Positions 48,097-56,583 of a DNA stretch of 64,000 nt are shown here, in pieces (positions within the stretch are counted from its first letter, which is position 1; every line of letters starts with the position of its first letter). Under the pieces are notes generated by a model. It was given only the letters and a program-made list of their open reading frames with translations, had not been told where the DNA came from and made no database searches. The translations under genes were made by a program, and so were the position numbers. This stretch comes from Bacteroidota bacterium (GTDB lineage Bacteria; Bacteroidota; Bacteroidia; Bacteroidales; Paludibacteraceae), in assembly GCA_023459355.1 (NCBI GenBank), contig JAEWUM010000057.1:25843-89842 (forward strand), in the 5' to 3' direction.

Positions 48097-49329
48097 ATGA
48101 AGAAGATATTATTTACTATTTGTGTGCTAATAATAATCGGTTCACAAATGATGGCGCAATCATGGCTCGAGAAAATGGGAAACCGCGTGAAAGAAAAAGC
48201 AGTTGAAAAGGTAGAACAACGTATCGAAAACAAAGTAGATGAGGCCATGGATAAAGGATTAGATAAAACCGAGGATGCCATTAAAAAAGGACAAAAAAAG
48301 AAACAAACAGAATCCACAGATCAAACCGAAAAAGAAGAGGATACCGAGCAGGCTACTCCTCCGGAAACTCCATCAGCGAAACAAAAAACAGATATATCGT
48401 ATACAAAATATGACTTTATTCCCGGAAATGAGTTAATTTTTGAAGATGATTTGAAAAATGAACAAAAAGGGGAATTCCCCAGTAAATGGGAGTTGGTGGA
48501 AGGTAATGCTGAAATTGCACAAATTAACGGAGAAAACGCACTAGCCATTGTTGACTATACTTATATCACACCTTTGTTTAAGGATAAATCATTCGGGTTA
48601 CCAGATGAATTTACGTTGGAATTTGATGTGTTTATTGATGGTAACGATGGAGAAAATGCGGTTGAATTTTTAAATAGCAGTGATGAAACCATCGCGCAGT
48701 CGCTTTTCTGGAAAGAAAGTGACCGCTTTATTTTTAAATGGAATATAACAGAGAACGAGAAAACCAGCGAAGATATTTATGATAATAGTCAGGGATGGCA
48801 CCATTACGCTTTGTCGTTCAATAAACGGGCAATGAAAGTGTACATGGATTCCAAAAGAGTGGCGAATATTCCCAACATGAATGGTAAACCGGTAAAAGTA
48901 AAGTTTTTTGCACGTGGAAATGTATTCCATATTAAAAATATTCGTATTGCTAAAGGGGCTGTACCTCTTTACGATAAATTGATGACTGATGGTAAAATTA
49001 TTACTTATGGTATTACTTTCGATGTGGGCAAGGCTAACATTAAACCACAATCAATGGGGACAATCAATGACATTTATAGCATACTGCAAAAAAATCCTGA
49101 TCTGAAATTTTCTGTAGAAGGGCATACCGATAATACCGGAAATGCTGCTGCCAATTTAACACTTTCCGAAGCACGTGCCAAAGCTGTATGCAATAAATTA
49201 CAGGAAATGGGTATTGATGCAAGTCGGCTTGCGGCTAAAGGACATGGAATGAGTAACCCGATTGATAATAATAACACTGCGGAAGGAAGAGCTAAAAACC
49301 GAAGAGTAGAGTTTGTAAGGATTAAGTAA
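48097..49329 (+). CDS. Exported OmpA-family protein with LamG-like domain
   Basis: A 410-residue protein. Signal peptide ends at MMAQ (~21). Residues ~22-100 form a charged amphipathic helix and a Thr/Glu-rich linker (KGQKKKQTESTDQTEKEEDT). Residues ~115-290 look like a concanavalin/LamG-type beta-sandwich (ELIFEDDLKNEQKGEFPSKWEL; LEFDVFIDGND; GWHHYALSFNKRAMKVYMDSK). The C-terminal OmpA peptidoglycan-binding domain (~298-410) shows TFDVGKANIKPQSM, VEGHTDNTGN and NRRVEFV. It is probably periplasmic or outer-membrane associated and tethered to the wall. It heads a run of four exported-protein genes reading in the same direction. Confidence 0.85.
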   Translation: MKKILFTICVLIIIGSQMMAQSWLEKMGNRVKEKAVEKVEQRIENKVDEAMDKGLDKTEDAIKKGQKKKQTESTDQTEKEEDTEQATPPETPSAKQKTDISYTKYDFIPGNELIFEDDLKNEQKGEFPSKWELVEGNAEIAQINGENALAIVDYTYITPLFKDKSFGLPDEFTLEFDVFIDGNDGENAVEFLNSSDETIAQSLFWKESDRFIFKWNITENEKTSEDIYDNSQGWHHYALSFNKRAMKVYMDSKRVANIPNMNGKPVKVKFFARGNVFHIKNIRIAKGAVPLYDKLMTDGKIITYGITFDVGKANIKPQSMGTINDIYSILQKNPDLKFSVEGHTDNTGNAAANLTLSEARAKAVCNKLQEMGIDASRLAAKGHGMSNPIDNNNTAEGRAKNRRVEFVRIK

Positions 49330-49365
49330 TCAAACTATGATATAATCATTTGAAAAATTGAAACA

Positions 49366-49845
49366 ATGAAAAAATTGACAGTCATATCATTGATTTTATT
49401 CGCAGGGTGTATCGCTTTTGCCCAACAGAAAAAATCAAGCATTACGGTTTCACTGCCCGAAGGTTGGACAAAAGTTGAAGGTTCCGTACTCGAACATCAG
49501 TATCTGAAAGATGGCGCCTCGTTTATGATCAAGGAAGAAACGCTTTTGAACGGGAAATCATTAAACGATGCTGTGACAATTGCCAAACAGCAAATCAGCC
49601 AATATTTCAAAGACTATAAACTGTTGAAAGAGGATGGGGTAAAGGTTGATGGCAAGGATGCTAAAAGTATAGTTTACAGCTACTCAGTGCAAGCGGGGAA
49701 AATGCATTTGCAAATGCAAATGCAGACCATTTATGTAATGGTGAATGGTAAATGCCAGACTGTTTCATTTGGTTCAGTAAGCAAACAGTTTGATTCACTG
49801 GCTTCTGATATCGAGCTAATTATCAAAAGCATCAAATTTAATTGA
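49366..49845 (+). CDS. Small exported protein, DcrB/PsbP-like fold suspected
   Basis: A 159-residue protein with a signal peptide (cleavage near GCIAFAQ, where a Cys at ~15 does not form a good lipobox). The mature part (ITVSLPEGWTKVEGS ... DAKSIVYSYSVQAGKMHLQMQMQTIYVMVNGKCQTVSFGS) has the pattern of the DcrB/PsbP-like alpha-beta domain, in which a short beta-strand with Pro-x-Gly-Trp precedes a membrane-stress helper fold. The family assignment is tentative and no function is known. It follows the OmpA-like gene by 36 bp and is likely in one transcript. Confidence 0.6.
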   Translation: MKKLTVISLILFAGCIAFAQQKKSSITVSLPEGWTKVEGSVLEHQYLKDGASFMIKEETLLNGKSLNDAVTIAKQQISQYFKDYKLLKEDGVKVDGKDAKSIVYSYSVQAGKMHLQMQMQTIYVMVNGKCQTVSFGSVSKQFDSLASDIELIIKSIKFN

Positions 49846-49996
49846 AATATAATGAGAGCCTTACAAATACCACATGGCTTGTGATTATTTCTTTTATAAG
49901 CAGTATCAAAAATTTGTTGTTGTCATATGAAACAGCCTATTTGTCACTATTTGTTCCGCCTTATAGGCTGAAATTTGAATAATAAATCACAAAACA

Positions 49997-50740
49997 ATGA
50001 ATAGAATTGTATTTGCTGTTGTTTTTCTTACAATGTTATTATTTTCTATAAACGTGTTTGCCTGGCAATCAGCAAAAACGTACCTGCAACAATTGCCGGC
50101 TCTGCCCGAAAATATTTGTGAAGCAAGCGCTGATGTAATAATGGAATGGAACAACAGCTTGTTGGTATTGAAAAATGAAATGATCGAATTACAGGAAAAG
50201 GAGAAAGAACAAATGGAACTGGCCAAAGCCAATGCCCCAATAAGAATGGATATGTTTGAGCCAGCTAATGCAGAAAAAATACAACAATTAGGGGAAAAAA
50301 TATCCGTTGTAGAAGACGATATTAATAAAGTACTCACTGAAATTACTTTATTGCTTATTGAAAAAGGAGGTGACGTGGATGTAAAGTATTTAGCTATTTT
50401 GGATCCACTTTACCAACAAAAAAAAGATACTCAGTCACAAGGAAAGAGTACGGCACTTATTGATAAGGAGATACGTGAAGCACAGAGGAATAAATGTATG
50501 GAAATGTCTGCAGTCCGAAAAAACTACCTGAAAAATTATTCTGAACGTCTTGAAGGACTGATTGAACTTGGTATAAAAGGGAATCAATTATCCGATGAAA
50601 TGTTGCGAATGATGTATGCGGACTATACTGTTCGCAGGCAGTATGGTTTCTGGTTAGATATCCTTATCGGTTACGTGGGAGAATTATTATACGTTTACAA
50701 CGATATACCGGTATATGAAACTGAACAATATAACCGATAA
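49997..50740 (+). CDS. Exported helical protein, family unknown (paralogue of the 50776 gene)
   Basis: A 247-residue protein with a cleavable signal (ending ~NVFA) and an almost entirely helical, charged mature part. I do not recognise a family. Shared features with the next gene are the early motif (YLQQLPALPENICEAS here, LLAQLPGIPNVNCAAD there), the interrupted helices with KNKxxEM-like patterns, and a C-terminal aromatic stretch (RRQYGFWLDILIGYVG here, YRYWVGKF there), so the two probably arose by duplication. The leader contains a perfect 8-bp inverted repeat (CAGCCTAT at 49933-49940 with 49963-49970). Confidence 0.6.
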   Translation: MNRIVFAVVFLTMLLFSINVFAWQSAKTYLQQLPALPENICEASADVIMEWNNSLLVLKNEMIELQEKEKEQMELAKANAPIRMDMFEPANAEKIQQLGEKISVVEDDINKVLTEITLLLIEKGGDVDVKYLAILDPLYQQKKDTQSQGKSTALIDKEIREAQRNKCMEMSAVRKNYLKNYSERLEGLIELGIKGNQLSDEMLRMMYADYTVRRQYGFWLDILIGYVGELLYVYNDIPVYETEQYNR

Positions 50741-50775
50741 CTTATAATAACCAATAACTTATAAATAGAAATAAT

Positions 50776-51759
50776 ATGAAGACAAGAAAATACTCTGTTT
50801 TATTATCAATATTACTTATTTCGTATTATCATGTTCAGGCACAGTCAGCTCCTGAAGCTCTTCTTGCTCAGTTACCAGGTATTCCCAATGTCAATTGCGC
50901 TGCTGATACATCGGAAATAAACCGCTTTTCCGACAGAATTTACAAAGTAAAAGAAATAATAGATCAGGAAATTGACCGCATCCACTCCAATGCGCAATCA
51001 GATATGGAAGCATCAAAAAATAAAATTATGTCGGATGCTGTTCGGCAATCGGGATTAAGCGGAAATGATTTGAAAAAGCTACAACAATCAGGCGGCAGTA
51101 AAGAGCAAGGGCGTAAGGCTGCAGAAAAAGTTGTTATGGAGCAGTATAATCTTTCGTTACAGGACCTGGAAAAAGTTGGAGAGATGAGTGATGTAGAGCA
51201 GGAAAAATGGGCTCAGGATTATGCTGATAAAATGATGAATCAGGCTAAGAAGGATCCTGAAGCAGCCGTAAAAAAAGGAGATAAGGCAAAACGGCTGTTT
51301 GACCTTGCCAGCGAACAGAAAAAGCTTGGGGAATATATCACAGAAAGAATGACCAGAGTTGCCGGGATACTTCATAATGTCGAAATTCAGGATTCCATTG
51401 AAACACGTAAACTGGAAGAAAAAACCCGTCCGCTTGAAGAACAACTTTGCTCCGGGATATGCACGCCCGCTGAAGCTGCAAGATCGCGGGCAGCAGAAAA
51501 ACAAATATATGCTCTGAAAATTAAGTTTTGTGAAAAAATGTCTCCATTGCTGGCGGATGCCATTTCACAATACCAGACTACGCTGAAAGCCCTTTTACCT
51601 GATTACAGAAAACTAACAGACATTCAGAACGAAATAGTCCGATTACAGCAAACAGGAGTGATGGTTCCCGATGACCTGAGTTGCTATACAGCTGTTAGTG
51701 AATATGCTGATGTCTTGTCTGAGGCATACAGATATTGGGTCGGTAAATTTAATGACTGA
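50776..51759 (+). CDS. Exported helical protein, family unknown (paralogue of the 49997 gene)
   Basis: A 327-residue protein with a signal peptide (ending ~YHVQAQ) and a long helical, Lys/Glu/Gln-rich mature region that is probably coiled coil (residues ~60-240). Beyond the shared LPGIPNVNCAAD start and C-terminal aromatic end it has an ~80-residue central insertion compared with the preceding gene (QSGGSKEQGRKAAEKV ...). It begins 36 bp after that gene. Function unknown; context suggests an envelope-associated complex with the OmpA-like protein. Its TGA directly abuts the stop codon of the convergent AraC-type gene, with no base between them. Confidence 0.6.
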   Translation: MKTRKYSVLLSILLISYYHVQAQSAPEALLAQLPGIPNVNCAADTSEINRFSDRIYKVKEIIDQEIDRIHSNAQSDMEASKNKIMSDAVRQSGLSGNDLKKLQQSGGSKEQGRKAAEKVVMEQYNLSLQDLEKVGEMSDVEQEKWAQDYADKMMNQAKKDPEAAVKKGDKAKRLFDLASEQKKLGEYITERMTRVAGILHNVEIQDSIETRKLEEKTRPLEEQLCSGICTPAEAARSRAAEKQIYALKIKFCEKMSPLLADAISQYQTTLKALLPDYRKLTDIQNEIVRLQQTGVMVPDDLSCYTAVSEYADVLSEAYRYWVGKFND

Positions 51760-52893
51760 TTAATAGTTTGTTATATTCTTCTTTTGAAAATAGTCGGAGG
51801 GAATCATCCCCGTAAACTGCCGGAAGTTACGCAGGGCCGTGCCGCGTGATCGAAAACCGGCAAAATAAAAGGCTTCCTGGAAATTCTCTGACTCTCCGGT
51901 TTCAATCTGTTGTAAGAAATCGTCGATGCGCAGGTGGTTAATGTAATTCGTGTAATTCTCGTATCCATTTTCGCGCATAGCCTGCGCAAGCGTAGTCCGG
52001 TTGGTAAATAGTTCAGAAGCCAGGGTGTTAAGCGATAAGTCCGGGTCACGCCAGGCATTGTTTTTTTTCATATAGGTGTCCAGCCGCTTAATCAGAGCGG
52101 CATTTTTGGTGTCAACAACGCATTTTTCAGTCGGTAAAACGACAGCTGCAATACCTGTTTCCACGTCTCCGGATTGTACCTCCCGTTCTTCAATATTCAT
52201 TGTAACAACAGTCGGTTTCGCGATCAAACGATCGAACAGTTCCATGTAGACAATATAAAGACTGCATCCGACGCTAATATAGTAGTAAAACGTGTGGATA
52301 AGCGGACGATTGAAGATCAATACCAAAATATAGGCGATGATATTGATCGATAATGTGAAAACATATTTTTTCATCCATATACGATCCGAGTTGTGATAAA
52401 GTCTGGTGCGATGAATGAAAAACACAAACAATAAAGGGCTGAATATGAGCAGAGAGAGTACGATCCGGAACCAGACTTCAAATCCATTGGCATGTATAAA
52501 CATCTCCGAAAGCAAGCTATAGGGAGTATATTCCACACCTGCCCATAAACTGACAAGATAGACACATATCAACAACAGCAGGATGGTATTCAGCTTAACA
52601 ATCCGCCGGAAATTTAACCAGCCCGGTGCAATAACCTCTATTGGATAAAGAATGTATGCGATAATCATAAAATTTGCCACCAACAGCAGGTTTGCTGACA
52701 CTACAAACTCAGGTTCTTTCCCGTTGCAGACCGCAATAAAGCGGGGAATGTAATTAAAAACGGAGAAAAGGACGATGACAGCCAGAATAACGCGCGAACG
52801 TTCTCCGCCTTTACGACGGGCAAACAGTAATATTGAGGCGAGCAGGCATACCAATGCACCGGCAAAAATTGTAGCGATATATAAATACTGCAT
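51760..52893 (-). CDS. Membrane-anchored AraC-family regulator (7TM + HTH)
   Basis: A 377-residue protein of the same plan as the genes at 9028 and 14250: about seven N-terminal hydrophobic segments (LYIATIFAGALVCLLASILLF to TFYYYISVGCSLYIVYMEL), a linker, then an AraC DNA-binding region (LSLNTLASELFTNRTTLAQAM; FQEAFYFAGFRSRGTALRNFRQFTGMIPSDYF). The second helix-turn-helix is well preserved. It converges with the paralogous exported proteins and diverges from the metallophosphoesterase gene at 53298; the 404-bp gap between them holds a T-tract repeat pair. A signal acting on the inner-membrane part is presumed; nothing identifies it. Confidence 0.85.
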   Translation of the reverse strand: MQYLYIATIFAGALVCLLASILLFARRKGGERSRVILAVIVLFSVFNYIPRFIAVCNGKEPEFVVSANLLLVANFMIIAYILYPIEVIAPGWLNFRRIVKLNTILLLLICVYLVSLWAGVEYTPYSLLSEMFIHANGFEVWFRIVLSLLIFSPLLFVFFIHRTRLYHNSDRIWMKKYVFTLSINIIAYILVLIFNRPLIHTFYYYISVGCSLYIVYMELFDRLIAKPTVVTMNIEEREVQSGDVETGIAAVVLPTEKCVVDTKNAALIKRLDTYMKKNNAWRDPDLSLNTLASELFTNRTTLAQAMRENGYENYTNYINHLRIDDFLQQIETGESENFQEAFYFAGFRSRGTALRNFRQFTGMIPSDYFQKKNITNY

Positions 52894-53055
52894 GAAGCGA
52901 AATCGTTAATAAAATCAGAAAAATGGAGTAATTCAATCGGTATCAGACATGTCAATATGCCGGGTTGCTAAGTTCTGAAGATGGTCGCCTCGTCATCAGC
53001 AAAGCAATTGCAAATATACATAATCCGGATAAATTTATCGCTTGTGTCACGGAAG

Positions 53056-53097
53056 TTTTTTACCGGTATTTTTGTGTTATCTGTATTTTTTACCGGT
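53056..53097 (+). promoter_or_regulatory. Direct repeat pair in the 404-bp gap, candidate AraC-type operator
   Basis: Two identical 12-bp copies of TTTTTTACCGGT (53056-53067 and 53086-53097) are spaced 30 bp, close to three helical turns. A -7-like TAATTATG (one mismatch) follows at 53118-53125, and a full TACTTTTG match lies at 53173-53180. The rest of the 52894-53297 gap shows no gene. The core TTTTTACC is shared with the repeats at 15465-15502. Confidence 0.45.
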
Positions 53098-53297
53098 TGC
53101 CAGAAATGAAAATGCTGTAATTATGGAACACTGGTTTTGTAAATATGCAACATGACAAATCCTGTATTTCGATACTTTTGTACGACAAGATATTAGAAAT
53201 GAATGCGCTGCATTTTGTAGTTTGCATTTTTGTGCTTCCTCAGTCTTCTTTTTGCCGTTTAAAATTATTAATAGAAACTTTAAAAATTAGTTGTAAG

Positions 53298-54665
53298 ATG
53301 AAAAAAAACTATTTTCTGCCTCTATTGGTTGTATTGGTACTTGGTTTTGTATCGTGTAATGAGGCAAACGAAGAACCGGTTGTTGTAAATCCGTTTGATA
53401 CCATCAGTGTAAGTACTAATGATGTGCGGGATAAAATTGTTGTAATCAGCGATTTGCATCTGGGTAACGATTTGTCGTACTCGGAAAATGTGAAACATTT
53501 GCAAAGACTCGAAGAATTTTTGAATGAGGTTCGATCATCAGCTACCATCAGGGAACTGATTCTCGGAGGCGATATTTTTGATGACTGGTATATTCCCACA
53601 AGGATAGATGCTTATGGTGATGGTTCACAGGCCGATTTTATACGGAAAACAGTTGCAGCCAATCAGGGTGTTTTCAATGTGCTGAACGGCATCATCAAGG
53701 ATGGTAAAATCAAACTAACCTACATTCCCGGCAATCACGACATGGGGTTTACGGCGGAAAGTGTTGATATCGCTTTGCCGGGTGTGAATCAGGCACGTGA
53801 TTCGGACGTTAAATATGGTATCGGGACTTATAACCCGGAAGGTTATCCGCAGATTGCCATTGAGCATGGTCACCGCTACGATTTCTTTTGCGCGATGACC
53901 CCGAATGCCAACGAAGAAGATGCTCCCGGCGCTACATTGCCTCCCGGATATTTCTTTGCCCGTATTGCAGCCAACTCGTTTACAGATCCTACCACGAAGG
54001 AAGATGCTACCAAAGTGCCTTTGGTGACGCTCAATAATCAGGTAAATGCCGAACAGCGTAGTAAATACATTTATTATAAATTGTGGAAAACTGTTATGGA
54101 AGAGGTTATTTATGTAAAAGACGATTTCAGTGAACCGATTATCAAAACAAATGTAGGGAATTATACAAAAATTTACTCCATTAACGATGTTTTGCCGAAA
54201 AATAGTACCGTTGACGGTAGCATACAGATGAATCTTTACAATGGAATATTCACGCAAGATAATTGGGATGAGCGATTAAAATACAACAATGTGGACGTAA
54301 TGACCGTTATCGACACGGCGATAGTGGGCAGTCTGCATACCAGATTCATCGACGAGCAGTCGAATGTACAGTATTTCAGTAATTCCAATTCCAGTGCCCG
54401 TCTTGTTGTTTTCGGACATACGCACGAACCGATGATTAAATCGTACGTCAACCTCGATAAGGAACCCTGTCTGTATGTCAATTCCGGCACATGGGAAGAT
54501 CAGAAAACCCGTGATAAGAACGTCACGATAGATCAGGACAGACTTAAAATGCATTTCGTAATCATCTCGCCAATCCAGTCTGATAAAAAGAAACTACAGG
54601 TGTCGTTGAATCAGTACCGCTACGGCAAGCATGTGCTGATGGAGAGTAAAGAGTTGGGGTTGTAG
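53298..54665 (+). CDS. Metallophosphoesterase lipoprotein
   Basis: Secreted calcineurin-like phosphoesterase of 455 aa with a lipobox (GFVSC, Cys ~19). All metal-binding blocks are present: VISDLHLGND, LGGDIFDDW, GNHDMGFTAESVD, EHGHRYDFF and VFGHTHEPM. Bacteroidota have several such envelope enzymes with unknown substrates (nucleotides, phospholipids or UDP-sugars are possible). The ATG at 53298 is chosen because it gives an ideal lipoprotein signal; the open frame reaches back to 53145 but that extension has two Cys-rich, non-signal-like stretches and overlaps the promoter region. The ECF sigma gene follows after 112 bp. Confidence 0.85.
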   Translation: MKKNYFLPLLVVLVLGFVSCNEANEEPVVVNPFDTISVSTNDVRDKIVVISDLHLGNDLSYSENVKHLQRLEEFLNEVRSSATIRELILGGDIFDDWYIPTRIDAYGDGSQADFIRKTVAANQGVFNVLNGIIKDGKIKLTYIPGNHDMGFTAESVDIALPGVNQARDSDVKYGIGTYNPEGYPQIAIEHGHRYDFFCAMTPNANEEDAPGATLPPGYFFARIAANSFTDPTTKEDATKVPLVTLNNQVNAEQRSKYIYYKLWKTVMEEVIYVKDDFSEPIIKTNVGNYTKIYSINDVLPKNSTVDGSIQMNLYNGIFTQDNWDERLKYNNVDVMTVIDTAIVGSLHTRFIDEQSNVQYFSNSNSSARLVVFGHTHEPMIKSYVNLDKEPCLYVNSGTWEDQKTRDKNVTIDQDRLKMHFVIISPIQSDKKKLQVSLNQYRYGKHVLMESKELGL

Positions 54666-54724
54666 GGGATGAATCAAGTAAACTTATTTAAAAAGTTTGA
54701 TAATACATATTAAAAAAATATTTG

Positions 54725-54732
54725 TATGTTTG
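54725..54732 (+). promoter_or_regulatory. -7 box of the ECF sigma gene
   Basis: TATGTTTG fits the housekeeping TAnnTTTG pattern, 45 bp before the sigma-factor ATG. The CTCATAC-N17-GTTTAT element seen at the downstream genes is absent here, so the sigma gene itself may not be autoregulated. Confidence 0.45.
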
Positions 54733-54777
54733 CAAGTCTTAATGATACTTTTTGGAAAAATGTCTTCGTAAAGAAAT

Positions 54778-55362
54778 ATGCAAAAAAATCATATTCACAT
54801 AGATTACGAATTGCTAATGCAGTTGAAAGATGGGAACGAAAAAGCATTTTCTGTTATTTTCGAGACTTATCACAGATACCTATATGTGTTGGCTTGCCGG
54901 TATTTAATGTCGGATAGTTATGCGGAGGATGCTGTGCAATATACATTTATGCGTTTGTGGGAGGGAAAGGAAACTTTTGACTATAAGTCAGGGATAAAAA
55001 ATTTGCTGTTTACCATTTTAAAAAATTATATTCTGAATGAAATCAGGCATAATAATCTGGTGATTCAAAAGAACTATGAACTGGCACAGTTATCTGAAGA
55101 GATGGAAACAGACTTTTTGAACAAGTTAGAAGATGCTGATTTTAAGATGCATTTATATAAATTAATTAATCAGTTAGCTCCTCAGAAAAGAGAGGTTTGT
55201 TTGTTGAAGATACAACAGGGAATGTCCAATCAGGAAGTGGCTGATGCCATGAAAATTTCAGTACCAACAGTAAAATCACATTATACCCAAGTAATCAAAT
55301 TATTGCGTTCGCAAATTGATAAAATTATTATGATCATCTTAGCAATTAGATATTTTATTTAA
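54778..55362 (+). CDS. ECF-type RNA polymerase sigma-70 factor
   Basis: A 194-residue extracytoplasmic-function sigma factor. Region 2 is seen at FSVIFETYHRYLYVLACRYL and DAVQYTFMRLWEG; region 4 at LAPQKREVCLLKIQQGMSNQEVADAMKISVPTVKSHYTQVIKLL, a typical HTH. The C-terminus is unusually hydrophobic (IDKIIMIILAIRYFI). It belongs to the Bacteroidota class that pairs with FecR anti-sigma factors, here encoded 82 bp downstream, and with STN-domain SusC receptors, here 5.6 kb downstream. It is expected to control the three promoters with the CTCATAC-N17-GTTTAT element. Confidence 0.93.
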   Translation: MQKNHIHIDYELLMQLKDGNEKAFSVIFETYHRYLYVLACRYLMSDSYAEDAVQYTFMRLWEGKETFDYKSGIKNLLFTILKNYILNEIRHNNLVIQKNYELAQLSEEMETDFLNKLEDADFKMHLYKLINQLAPQKREVCLLKIQQGMSNQEVADAMKISVPTVKSHYTQVIKLLRSQIDKIIMIILAIRYFI

Positions 55363-55377
55363 ATAATCAACATAAGA

Positions 55378-55407
55378 CTCATACCTTTAAGTCTAGTAAC
55401 TGTTTAT
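55378..55407 (+). promoter_or_regulatory. Candidate ECF-sigma promoter of fecR
   Basis: CTCATAC (55378-55384), 17 bp, GTTTAT (55402-55407), 37 bp before the FecR ATG. The same two boxes with identical spacing occur at 56527 and 60939. It is preceded by CATAAGA, also found at 60928. Confidence 0.6.
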
Positions 55408-55444
55408 TTGTATATTCATAGGTATTAAACAATATAGTTCCAAT

Positions 55445-56431
55445 ATGATAGATCCGAAGATTATTGATAAAGTGCTCTCCAAAACGGCTTCCTCTGATGA
55501 GGCTCGACAGGTTGCCGCATGGTTTGCTACTAATGAAGGACAGGAGTATTTTTCTCAACGATATGATAGAGAATCATACATGCTGAATGAAAAGATTATA
55601 AATGAGTGGTCTGATCATGAAATTCCTACTGAGAAGATGAAGATGCGATTTATTTCGCAACTAAGAATGCGAATACGTACTTTCCGTTTCAGGGTAGCAG
55701 TTGCGGTTTTAATTCCTTTTATTTTTTTAGCAGGCGCATTCACATTTGTAGCTAATCGCGCAGGTGTGTTTTCAAGTGAAGAATTGGCTGAAGTTATAGT
55801 CCCCAATGGAGAGCAGGTTCAGGTAGTTTTACAGGATGGTACAACTGTTCAACTTAATTCAGGATCTCAGCTGCAATATCCAAAATCATTTGGTCTTTTT
55901 ACCAGAAAAGTTAAACTATCCGGTGAAGCTTATTTCTCTGTAGCGAAAGAAAAGGGGAGGTCATTTATTGTAAAATTGAATGAAATTGATGTGAAAGTGA
56001 CTGGTACCCAGTTTAATGCAAAATCATACATAACCGATAGTAATATAACTGTTTCACTTGAAGAGGGAAGTGTGATTATCTTAGATCCGAACAATAATGA
56101 ATATCTATTAAAAGTAGGAGAGATTGCTGATTATGATAGGAAGACTGGAATTTGTACTGTAAATAAGGCTGGAGACATGAGCTTACATACTGCATGGCGT
56201 ACAAAGAACTTGAACTTTTACAGAACTCCGCTTAAAGAAATCTTAAAAACTCTTGAACGACAATATGATGTGCAGTTTCTGGTGAATGATTCGTCCCTGT
56301 TGAATTATAAATTCAGTTTTTCAACCAGTAGGGTTAATGCAAAAGAAATACTTGAGGACCTGGAAAAGGTTTCAAAAATCAGATTTGCTAAAAATGGCAA
56401 TAATAGTTTTAAGGTGACTACGATGAGATAG
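55445..56431 (+). CDS. FecR-family anti-sigma factor
   Basis: A 328-residue single-pass inner-membrane protein that should hold the cognate ECF sigma inactive until signalled through the STN domain of the receptor. The cytoplasmic N-terminal part (~1-77) precedes one TM segment (~78-99, VAVAVLIPFIFLAGAFTFVAN); the periplasmic FecR domain starts at EVIVPNGEQVQVVLQDGTTVQLNSGS, with LSGEAYFSVAKEKGRSFIV and VKVTGTQFNAKSY; a DUF4974 C-terminal domain ends the protein (FYRTPLKEILKTLERQYDVQFLV). It has its own candidate ECF promoter and is followed by a terminator. Confidence 0.94.
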   Translation: MIDPKIIDKVLSKTASSDEARQVAAWFATNEGQEYFSQRYDRESYMLNEKIINEWSDHEIPTEKMKMRFISQLRMRIRTFRFRVAVAVLIPFIFLAGAFTFVANRAGVFSSEELAEVIVPNGEQVQVVLQDGTTVQLNSGSQLQYPKSFGLFTRKVKLSGEAYFSVAKEKGRSFIVKLNEIDVKVTGTQFNAKSYITDSNITVSLEEGSVIILDPNNNEYLLKVGEIADYDRKTGICTVNKAGDMSLHTAWRTKNLNFYRTPLKEILKTLERQYDVQFLVNDSSLLNYKFSFSTSRVNAKEILEDLEKVSKIRFAKNGNNSFKVTTMR

Positions 56432-56460
56432 ATTAATTTATTAAAATTATTTTTTTGTGT

Positions 56461-56519
56461 AACCTGTTGATTATAACGCATTTTTGATGAGTTTTAATTA
56501 ACAGGTTTTGTTTTCTTTT
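56461..56519 (+). terminator. Terminator after fecR
   Basis: AACCTGTT (56461-56468) pairs perfectly with AACAGGTT (56500-56507) across a ~31-nt AT-rich loop, followed by TTGTTTTCTTTT. It separates the sigma/fecR unit from the beta-helix gene, which has its own promoter. Confidence 0.5.
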
Positions 56520-56526
56520 AAACAAA

Positions 56527-56556
56527 CTCATACTTTTTTTTATCTGGTGTGTTTAT
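56527..56556 (+). promoter_or_regulatory. Candidate ECF-sigma promoter of the beta-helix genes
   Basis: CTCATAC (56527-56533), 17 bp, GTTTAT (56551-56556), 27 bp before the ATG at 56584. The spacer ends in GGTGT, as at 60939-60968. Confidence 0.65.
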
Positions 56557-56583
56557 TTGTTATAACTTTAAAATAATAATTTT

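Noticed and set aside
53145..53297. N-terminal extension of the metallophosphoesterase frame
   Set aside because: The downstream ATG gives a textbook lipoprotein signal; the extension overlaps candidate promoter sequence.
53715..54257. 180-codon minus-strand frame inside the metallophosphoesterase gene
   Set aside because: Antisense to conserved metal-binding blocks; no independent signal.
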